A DNA stretch of 39,425 bases from CAZTTG01 sp964615935 (GTDB lineage: Bacteria > Planctomycetota > UBA1135 > GCA-002686595): NCBI GenBank assembly GCA_964615935.1, contig CAZTTG010000057.1, positions 1-39,425 on the forward strand. Direction: 5' to 3'. Made by a program: the position numbers and the translations under genes. Below the pieces are notes generated by a model. It did no database searches, was not told where the DNA came from, and saw nothing but the letters and a program-made list of their open reading frames with translations. The stretch's first letter is position 1, and every line of letters starts with the position of its first letter. Shown here piece by piece: positions 1 to 6,215 of this stretch.

Positions 1-820
1 GCATGCCGAGGGTGGAGGCCCACTCCGGCAGCACGCTGTAGTGGAGGTGGTGGGGCCCGGCCCAGATGTAGACGAACACCAGGGCCCAGAAGTGCATGAT
101 CGACAGCTTGTAACTGAAGACCGGCCGGTTCGCCGCCTTGGGCAGGTAGTAGTACATCAGGCCCAGGAAGGGCGTGGTCAGGAAGAAGGCCACCGCGTTG
201 TGGCCGTACCACCACTGCATCAGGGCGTCCTTGACGCCCGAGTAGGCGGAGTAGCTGCCGGTCAGCGAGTAGGGCATCGCCATGCTGTTGCCGATGTGCA
301 GGATCGCCACCGCCACGATGGTGGCGATGTAGAACCAGATGGCGACGTACATGTGGCGCTCGCGCCGGATGGCGATGGTGCCGAAGACGTTGACCGCGAA
401 CAGCACCCACAGGACGGCGATCAGGATGTCCAGGGGCCAGGGCAGCTCGGCGTACTCCTTCCCCTGGGTGAAGCCCATCACCAGGGAGACGGCCGCGAGG
501 ACGATCAGGAGCTGCCACCCCCAGAAGTGCACCTTCGAGATGGTGTCGGAGAACAGGCGGGTCTTGAGGAGGCGCTGGATCGAGTGGTAGGTGCCGGCGA
601 AGATCAGGTTGCCGCAGAAGGCGAAGATCACCGCGTTGGTGTGCAGTGGCCGCAGACGCCCGAAGGAGATATAGGGCCCCAGATTGAGGCTCGGCATGAA
701 CAGCATGGCGGCGATCAGGACGCCCACCAGCATGCCGACCACCGCCCACAAGAGGGTGGCGCCGAAGAACATGCGGGCGATCTTGTCGTCGTAACGGATG
801 GTCTCCATCTTCGTGCTCAT
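1..820 (-). CDS. ccoN: cbb3-type cytochrome c oxidase subunit I, N-terminal 273 residues (partial)
   Basis: Catalytic subunit of the high-affinity cbb3 terminal oxidase in the cytoplasmic membrane, which reduces oxygen to water. The minus-strand translation starts MSTKMETIRYDDKIARMFF and runs open off the left edge, so the C-terminal half lies outside the window. Hydrophobic segments alternate as expected for this family. RPLHTNAVIFAF carries the low-spin haem b His, WYGHNAVAFF the CuB His, and YIWAGPHHLHYSVLPEW the cross-linked Tyr and the CuB His pair typical of CcoN. The ATG at 820 is chosen because the N-terminus matches the family; only a weak purine-rich stretch (GTGAGAG) precedes it. 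The accessory subunits ccoO/P would lie to the left. Confidence 0.95.
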   Translation of the reverse strand, partial: MSTKMETIRYDDKIARMFFGATLLWAVVGMLVGVLIAAMLFMPSLNLGPYISFGRLRPLHTNAVIFAFCGNLIFAGTYHSIQRLLKTRLFSDTISKVHFWGWQLLIVLAAVSLVMGFTQGKEYAELPWPLDILIAVLWVLFAVNVFGTIAIRRERHMYVAIWFYIATIVAVAILHIGNSMAMPYSLTGSYSAYSGVKDALMQWWYGHNAVAFFLTTPFLGLMYYYLPKAANRPVFSYKLSIMHFWALVFVYIWAGPHHLHYSVLPEWASTLGM

Positions 821-1305
821 GGCTCTCACTTGCGTTGGCCATCACCCTCGGCGGAGCGCTCCGGGCGGTGTCCGCCGCTGCGCAGGGCCGGTCGCGGCGA
901 ATCCCCGCGAAAGGTGCTGAAATGCTGCCTATGTGGCGGGAATCATACCGGAAGCGTGGAAAGTGGAATAGTGGGCCCAGATGTCCGGTTTTGGCTCCCG
1001 GCCTCCGGGGAGCGCCCGGATCGAGGGTCGAGTGAGCTGGCGGAGGCGAGCCCGGATCGACTCGGGAGGAGCGCGGAGGCGTCGACACTTGCTGGAGCTT
1101 GCAACCCTCGCTTCTCGGATCCGCCGCCGGGAAGGCGACCTCCTGGCCGGCGCCGAAGTCGAGCGCGTTCGCGGCCGGAATCGGGCCGGAGATCGCATTC
1201 GCCGTGCCGCCCTCCGGAATCCCGCCGGGGTTCGAGAAGTAGCAATCCTGCAACGGCGGTCGCACCCGGTGGACACCCGGACGCCCGGAGCCCACGGTCT
1301 GCGCC
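821..1305. other. 485-bp stretch without an assignable gene
   Basis: Apart from the candidate ccoN promoter, nothing here matches a family I know. A minus-strand reading frame just left of 1307 contains a plausible-looking segment (CYFSNPGGIPEGG, then NALDFGAGQEVAF) that could be a remnant of an exported protein. It has no start, signal peptide or recognisable domain, so I do not call it a gene. Confidence 0.4.
942..969 (-). promoter_or_regulatory. possible sigma70-type promoter for ccoN
   Basis: On the minus strand ATTCCA (969-964) and TATGAT (947-942) are separated by 16 bases, in the only AT-richer patch upstream of ccoN. This would give a leader of about 115 bases. The -35 match is poor and no FNR-like palindrome was seen, so this is a tentative call. 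Confidence 0.3.
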
Positions 1306-1560
1306 ATGGCAACCGAGGGTCCGCTGCGGCCGTCGTGGGAACCCACCCCGGAGGCGCTCCGGACCAAAAACCTGTCGCGCCTGATGCGCGAGCGGGGCCT
1401 CTCCAGCTACGGCGAACTCTTCGCCTGGTCGGTCGGCGAGCGCTGGCGCGCCGGTGACGTCGTCGCCTGGCCCACCAACCTGGGCTGGATGAGGGAGCCC
1501 TGGCTGATCTTCGCGGCCCCGATCAACCACGCCGCGCGGGAGCCGGCCGGCGCGAGGCGG
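1306..1560 (+). pseudogene. remnant of an acetoacetyl-CoA synthetase-like AMP-forming ligase
   Basis: The ATG opens with WEPTPEALRTKNLSRLMRER followed by SYGELFAWSVG, the usual N-terminus of acetoacetyl-CoA synthetase-like acyl-CoA ligases. It then passes directly to GDVVAWPTNLGWM, PWLIFAA and INHA, which in the family lies roughly 200-250 residues further on ('GDVVxWPTDLGWMMGPWL'). The P-loop-like A3 motif and everything after INHA (A5, A8, A10, catalytic Lys) are missing. The reading frame runs on to 1788 but only through the antisense of the hmgA remnant. The gene has lost an internal block and its 3' end, so it cannot encode a working ligase. Such a ligase would make sense beside tyrosine catabolism, which yields acetoacetate. 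Confidence 0.6.
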
Positions 1561-1813
1561 TGGGAGCGGAAGTGGTGCATGCGGAGGGTGGGGTCCGCGT
1601 CGCGCTCCCACTCCAGCTCGCGGCGCAGGCTCGTGCGCAGGACCCGGGTGGGTCGGCGGATCGAGTACGAGAGCGACGAGCAGCCGGTGAAGCCCAGGTT
1701 GCCCATCAGGTGCTCGTGGTACAGCCCCCCGCCGGGCTTCTCGAAGACGCAGTGGCGCTTCCCGGGGACCTCGCCGAGCTGGTGGTAGATGGGCAGGATC
1801 GCCTCGGAGGTGT
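1555..1813 (-). pseudogene. hmgA: remnant of homogentisate 1,2-dioxygenase, N-terminal about 90 residues
   Basis: Minus-strand frame reading LPIYHQLGEVPGKRH, then FEKPGGGLYHEHLMGNLGFTG and RRPTRV, which is the conserved N-terminus of homogentisate dioxygenase (tyrosine catabolism, ring cleavage). The match fades after MHHFRSHRLAPAGSR near 1555, where the sequence becomes the antisense of the ligase remnant. The cupin core with the iron-binding His/Glu residues is absent. There is no ATG, GTG or TTG at the expected start, only a CTG about 25 bases after the hpd stop codon. The order hpd then hmgA on one strand is the normal operon order. The ligase and hmgA remnants meet tail to tail, with the 3' ends of both missing. 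Confidence 0.7.
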
Positions 1814-1837
1814 CAGGGGGAGGCGCCGGAGAGGTCG

Positions 1838-2385
1838 CTACGGGTTGCCGCGCTCCGCCTGGGCGCGCTCGATGGCCTCGAAGAGGGCCTTGAAGTCGCC
1901 CTTGCCGAGGCTCCGGGCGCCGCGCCGCTGGATGACCTCGAAGAAGAGCGTGGGGCGGTTCTCGACCGGCTGGGTGAGGATCTGCAGCAGATAGCCCTCG
2001 TCGTCCCGGTCCACCAGGATCTTGCCGGCGCGGATGGCGCCGCGGTCATCCTTGATCTCGCCCACGCGATCCCAGACCTCGTCGTAGTAGGAGTCGGGCA
2101 CGTCCAGGAGCTCCACGCCCCGCGCGCCACGACCTCGGCGAAGGTCGCGTCCACGTCCTCGACGCGAAAGGCCAGGTCGCGCACCCCGTCCCCGTGCCTC
2201 CTCAGGTGCTCGCTGAAACGGTGGTCCGCCTGCAGGGCGGTGGTCATCACCAGGCGGATGCGACCCTGCTGCAGGGCGTAGGGGGCGCGGTCCAGGCAGC
2301 CGGTCTCGGGCCCGCGGTAGGCGATCTGGCTGAAACCGAAGGCCTTGCGGTAGTAGTAGGCGGCCTGCCGGGCGCCGTCCCCGGG
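1838..2385 (-). pseudogene. hpd: 4-hydroxyphenylpyruvate dioxygenase with N-terminal loss, internal deletion and frameshift
   Basis: Two pieces of HPPD lie in two different minus-strand frames. Upstream (about 2385-2115): ARQAAYYYRKAFGF, YRGPETGCLDRAPYALQQGR, then HLRRHGDGVRDLAFRVEDVD, from the N-terminal domain. Downstream (about 2130-1838): GVELLDVPDSYYDEVWDRVG, VDRDDEGYLLQI and RPTLFFEVIQRRGARS, from the end of the C-terminal domain, closing with a TAG stop. About 160 residues normally between them are gone, including both iron-binding His residues; the Glu ligand in FFEV remains. The start and roughly 15 N-terminal residues are also missing. The join lies in a GCGCGGGGC stretch that encodes 'ARG' in both domains, out of frame by one base. 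Non-functional as read. Confidence 0.8.
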
Positions 2386-2582
2386 TGGCTCCCGGCGGGC
2401 CCGGATCCGGCGGGGGCCATTCCGGACTCGCGGCTCCGAAAGGAGCGCGGTCGCCGGTGCCGGGCCTTGCGCGTCCCACCGACTCCGCCAGGGGGTGGTA
2501 CGATGAATGGAGCGCCGGCAAGGAGGCGCCCGGCGGGGCACGGTGCGCCGCGGGGGCCTCCGCCGATCGCGTGAGGTGGATC

Positions 2583-3443
2583 GTGAACGCAAGAGCAACC
2601 TCCGGAATCCTGGCCATCCTGCTTCTTGGCGGCTGCTCCGGCGGCGCGGGCGGGGGCGGAGGCCCAGAGCAAGGCACCCTCTCGATCGAGGTCACCTACG
2701 CCCCCCTGACCCACGAGCTGGTCGAGGAAGCCTGGGCGGCGGTGGACGAGGTCCGCGTCCACCAGGAGGCCGGCGCCAGCTCGGGCTTCCTGACCCTGTA
2801 TTCCGGCGAGCCCAGGCGCCTGGATCTGCTGCACCTGCGCAACGGCGTCACCTACGCCCTGGTGCGCGCTGACCTGCCGCGAGGCACCTACCGACAGGTC
2901 CGGCTGCGCTTCGACGACGCCTACCTGCGGCTGGTGAACGGCAACGAGTACACCACGCAGAGCGGAACGCTCAAGCTGACCAGCCAGGCGACCAGCGGGC
3001 TCAAGGTCTTCATCGAGCCGCCGGTCGAGGTCCCCGCCGGTGGGCTGGTCACCCTGCTCCTGGACTTCGACCTATCCAAGACCTTCCGCCCCACCCCGGC
3101 CAGCGATCCGCTGAACGCGAGCTCCTACAAGCTCGGGCCGGTGATCCGGACCGCCAACCTCTCGCAGTCCGGGGAGATCAGCGGGACCATCACCGCGACG
3201 CCCCACGGGGGCAGTCCCCAGGCCGTGGACAAGGCGACGATCTACGTGATGCCCCCCGGCGAGTCGGACCCGGACGAGTGCATCGCCTCCACCGCGACCG
3301 AGAGCGACGGCCGCTACGCCGCGATCGGGATCCCCGCGGGCACCTGGGACGTCCTGGCGGTGCACGGGACCAAGAGCGCCCGCTCGGATGCCCGCGTGGT
3401 CCAGATCGGCGGGGTCACGCTCGTCGACATGGTCGTGCAGTGA
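2583..3443 (+). CDS. DUF4382-type exported lipoprotein
   Basis: Predicted 286-residue lipoprotein. A short hydrophobic leader ends in LLLGGC (lipobox, Cys at about residue 18) followed by a Gly-rich linker. The body (residues about 30-175) has the DUF4382 pattern: an N-terminal strand LSIEVTYAPL, DEVRVHQEAG, RRLDLLHLRNG, ADLPRGTYRQVRLRFDD. The C-terminal 90 residues (SGEISGTITATPHGG through DGRYAAIGIPAGTWDVLAVHG) look like a carboxypeptidase-regulatory (SdrD B/CarboxypepD_reg) fold. I chose the GTG at 2583 because AGG lies 6 bases upstream and the leader starts directly after it; GTG at 2571 is an alternative. The stop overlaps the next start by 4 bases. The function of DUF4382 is unknown to me. 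Confidence 0.8.
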   Translation: MNARATSGILAILLLGGCSGGAGGGGGPEQGTLSIEVTYAPLTHELVEEAWAAVDEVRVHQEAGASSGFLTLYSGEPRRLDLLHLRNGVTYALVRADLPRGTYRQVRLRFDDAYLRLVNGNEYTTQSGTLKLTSQATSGLKVFIEPPVEVPAGGLVTLLLDFDLSKTFRPTPASDPLNASSYKLGPVIRTANLSQSGEISGTITATPHGGSPQAVDKATIYVMPPGESDPDECIASTATESDGRYAAIGIPAGTWDVLAVHGTKSARSDARVVQIGGVTLVDMVVQ

Positions 3444-4744
3444 GCTCGTCGGCCCGGAGGAGGCCGCGAGGATTCACGCTCGCGGCAGCGGGCTGCGGCT
3501 CGCTCGCCATCCTGATCTGGGCGACGGCCGGGGCGCAGACCGACGCCACCTCCCGGCCCGCTCTCCCCCCGCCGGTCGAGGGGCGCGCGGAATCGCCGGC
3601 GATCGAGGCGCCCGCTCGCGGCGCACGGATCGCGATGCGCCTCGAGGAGCCCGCTCCCCTCGAGGAGAGGGTGCCGGCCGACGGCCGGGCCGGCGAGACC
3701 TCGGCCATCCGAGCGGTGCGCGAGCTGGCCGAGCTCATCCGGGGTGAGGCGCTCGGCCGGCAGGACTTCGACCTGCGCTCCCGCGCCCTGGCCCGCGAGC
3801 TGGATGCCGGCACCGCGGTCGAGCTCGCGAGCGCGGCCGAAGGCGCGAGCACGACGGTGGAGGAGCGGGTGGTGGCCTGCGACCTCCTGCTCCAGCTCCA
3901 TCGCGGCGCAGCGGACGAGGATCTGCCCGAACCCGGACCGCTGGCCATCTCCCTCCTGGCCGGGATCCTCCGCTCGTCGGAGGCGGAGAGCGCCCTGGCA
4001 TCGGCCGCGGCCCGCGCGCTGGCGCGCTTCGGCACGCCGACCGACCGCCGGCTGCTGCTCGAGCAGCTCGTCGATCCGGAGGGAGGCCGGCAGCACCTGG
4101 CCGTCTGGGCCCTGTCGTTCGGGCCAGCGAGCGAGATGACCGACGAGCTGGCCGGGATCGCCGCTGGACCCGAGCCCGGCCCGGCGGAGCGGGCGGTCCT
4201 GGTCCTCGGTCGACTGCTGGATGAGGCGTCCCCCCCGCCAGGCCGGGAGGCCGAGGTTCTCGTCTCGATCCTCTCGAACGAGGCCAGCGGAGCCGGCCCC
4301 CGCCTGCGAGCCGCTGCCGCCCTCGCCCACGCCCCGGTAGAGGAGGCGGCGCCCGCGCTCGCCGGGGTTCTGCTCCACGCCCGCGTCTCGGAGGAGCTCG
4401 CGCGCATCGCCCTGCGGTCCCTCCGGTCCCACGGCGCGGAGGATCAACTCGCCCGCATCGCGGCCGCTCCCGGAATCGACGCGGACCGGGCCCTCGCGGT
4501 GGACGAGGTCCTGGCGGATCTCCCGCGGGATTCGGCTGAGGTCCGGCACGCGCGGGTGCGGCTCGGATGGACGGCCGACTTCGATCCCGATCCGGCCCGG
4601 CGTCTGCGGGCCCGGGTCGCGCTGTCGCGACGCGACCGCGGGGCGCGCCGCGCCGAGGCGAGCGAGCCCTCCGCCCCGCCCGGCACCCGCTATCGCGTTT
4701 GTTCCCTGGCCTCCACCCTGCGCGAGCGCGGCGGCGGGGGCTGA
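3440..4744 (+). CDS. exported HEAT/ARM-like repeat protein
   Basis: 434 residues. The GTG start overlaps the preceding stop (GTGA), indicating translational coupling. An Arg-rich n-region (SSSARRRPRG) and a hydrophobic segment ending in ATAGAQ suggest a signal peptide. From about residue 90 the protein is almost entirely Ala/Leu/Glu-rich helix pairs with a roughly 30-40-residue period (for example ELASAAEGASTTVEERVVAC, AARALARFGTPTDRRLLLEQ, ALAHAPVEEAAPALAGVLLH), consistent with HEAT-like repeats and a scaffold role in the periplasm. I recognise no catalytic motif. It probably works with the lipoprotein in front of it. The repeat assignment is by pattern, not profile. Confidence 0.75.
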   Translation: MSSSARRRPRGFTLAAAGCGSLAILIWATAGAQTDATSRPALPPPVEGRAESPAIEAPARGARIAMRLEEPAPLEERVPADGRAGETSAIRAVRELAELIRGEALGRQDFDLRSRALARELDAGTAVELASAAEGASTTVEERVVACDLLLQLHRGAADEDLPEPGPLAISLLAGILRSSEAESALASAAARALARFGTPTDRRLLLEQLVDPEGGRQHLAVWALSFGPASEMTDELAGIAAGPEPGPAERAVLVLGRLLDEASPPPGREAEVLVSILSNEASGAGPRLRAAAALAHAPVEEAAPALAGVLLHARVSEELARIALRSLRSHGAEDQLARIAAAPGIDADRALAVDEVLADLPRDSAEVRHARVRLGWTADFDPDPARRLRARVALSRRDRGARRAEASEPSAPPGTRYRVCSLASTLRERGGGG

Positions 4745-4788
4745 GGGAGCGAGCACCGTTCACCCCGGCGGCCAGCGGTCGCTCCCTC
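4743..4788. terminator. hairpin between convergent genes, likely bidirectional terminator
   Basis: GAGGGAGCGA (4743-4752) and TCGCTCCCTC (4779-4788) form a perfect 10-bp stem with a 26-base loop. It starts inside the TGA of the HEAT gene and ends 9 bases before the stop codon of the opposing FG-GAP gene. There is no T tract, as is common in GC-rich genomes. Confidence 0.55.
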
Positions 4789-4796
4789 GCGCGGCC

Positions 4797-6188
4797 TCAC
4801 TGCGCCCGGTCCGGATTCCCGCTCCCGGGGGCGGAATCCGTGTCGTCGGCGAAGCGCCCGCTGCGCAGCGCGTCGTGGCGGAAGGTCGACCAGCCCGCTC
4901 CCCGCCCCGCGCCGGCGGTCAGCGCGTAGGCGCGTCCGTAATTCTGCGAGGGGTTGCTGGAGGTCGCGTAGCCGCCGACGACGAAGCAGTCCAGATACCC
5001 GTCCCCGTCGAAGTCCCCGACCACCGGCCCGTGGTCGATGTCGAAGGTCTTCCCGTAGTGCGCCCGCAGGTCTCGGCTCCACAGGAGGTCGCCGTCATCG
5101 CCGCTGCGCGCCGTCACGACGCCGTTGCTACCGCCGTAGAGGACGTCGAGCCCCAGGTCATCGTCGAGGTCGGCGATCGCCGCCCCGCGGAAGACCCCGC
5201 CCCCGTGGTTCCTGGTCCAGATCGGGCTCCCCGTCCGGGACAGCACGCCGACCTTGGTGTGGGCGGCGAAGAAGACCTCCAGCCGTCCGTCGCCGGTCAG
5301 GTCGGCGATCGAGGTGGGCGAGCCGACGTAGTACGGCGCCGCGTAGCTCCACAGGTCGCTGCCGTCCTCGGCGTTGAAGGCATACACCCGGTTGTCGTAG
5401 CAGCCGATCACCAGCTCGGGCCGGCGGTCCCCGTCGATGTCGGCGAAGGAGGCGCCGTGGTACATCCAGTCGGTCGGCGTGTCGCTGTGCCAGAGCGTGG
5501 CCCCGTCGCTGCCCCTCAGCGCATAGATCCGCTGGTCGCCCATCCACTGCGCCACCACCGCGTCGAGCTGGCCGTCGCCGTCGACGTCGAGGATGGCGGG
5601 AGCGGACTGGATGAAGCTCCCCGTGCCGAGATTGACGTGCCAGAGCGTGCTGCCGTCCTCGCCGTTGAGGCAGTAGACGTGGCCGTAGAAGGCGCCGAAG
5701 ATCACCTCGAGCCGGCCGTCGCCGTCGACGTCCGCCGCGCTCGGCGGGGAGTCGAGGTGGTTCGACGCGGTGGGCTTCATCCACTCCACCGTTCCGCTCG
5801 CGCCGTCGAGGCTGTAGACGCGACAGGTCGAGGAGCAGGGCACGACCACCTCCAGCTCACCATCCCCGTCGACGTCGACGATCAGCGGCGAGGCGTCGTT
5901 GCAGCCGCTGGTGGGGAAGGACCACAGGGTCGAGCCGTCCTCCGCGTTCAGCGCGTGGATGCGCTCGCCGTTGAAGTAGGTGCCGAAGACGATCTCCGGT
6001 CTCCCGTCGCGGTCGATGTCGCCGACCGCCGCGGAGCCGAAGGAGGGCGCGGCGAGGTCGCGCCACCACAGGATCTGGGCGGCGGGGGGCGGGGCGTCCG
6101 GGGCGCGGTCGCCGGCGAGGAGCGGCGAGGCGAGGAGGATCCAGCCTCTGATGGCGAGGCTCGAGACGAGGATCGTGGCGGTCTTCAT
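4797..6188 (-). CDS. secreted FG-GAP/VCBS beta-propeller protein
   Basis: 463 residues. The N-terminus MKTATILVSSLAIRGWILLA is a signal peptide, with cleavage near LLAGDRA. The rest is about seven blades of roughly 55 residues, each containing a calcium-binding loop of DxDxDGxxE/D type (VGDIDRDGRPEIVFG, VDVDGDGELEVVV, AADVDGDGRLEVIFG, LDVDGDGQLDAVV, FADIDGDRRPELVIG, IADLTGDGRLEVFF, VGDFDGDGYLDCFVVGG). Each blade also carries a PQQ-propeller-like 'YALNAEDGSTLW' strand. It is probably an extracellular or surface binding protein; no enzyme motif is seen. It is the third gene of the sigma / anti-sigma operon, 27 bases after the anti-sigma stop, and no clear Shine-Dalgarno precedes it. Confidence 0.9.
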   Translation of the reverse strand: MKTATILVSSLAIRGWILLASPLLAGDRAPDAPPPAAQILWWRDLAAPSFGSAAVGDIDRDGRPEIVFGTYFNGERIHALNAEDGSTLWSFPTSGCNDASPLIVDVDGDGELEVVVPCSSTCRVYSLDGASGTVEWMKPTASNHLDSPPSAADVDGDGRLEVIFGAFYGHVYCLNGEDGSTLWHVNLGTGSFIQSAPAILDVDGDGQLDAVVAQWMGDQRIYALRGSDGATLWHSDTPTDWMYHGASFADIDGDRRPELVIGCYDNRVYAFNAEDGSDLWSYAAPYYVGSPTSIADLTGDGRLEVFFAAHTKVGVLSRTGSPIWTRNHGGGVFRGAAIADLDDDLGLDVLYGGSNGVVTARSGDDGDLLWSRDLRAHYGKTFDIDHGPVVGDFDGDGYLDCFVVGGYATSSNPSQNYGRAYALTAGAGRGAGWSTFRHDALRSGRFADDTDSAPGSGNPDRAQ

Positions 6189-6215
6189 GGTGCTCGGGGT
6201 GGCTGGGGTTGCGGG

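Noticed and set aside
41..1384. Plus-strand 447-residue open frame over the first 1.3 kb
   Set aside because: It is the antisense of ccoN, whose minus-strand translation matches CcoN throughout, and continues into unassigned sequence. Its translation is low-complexity His/Asp/Gly/Val.
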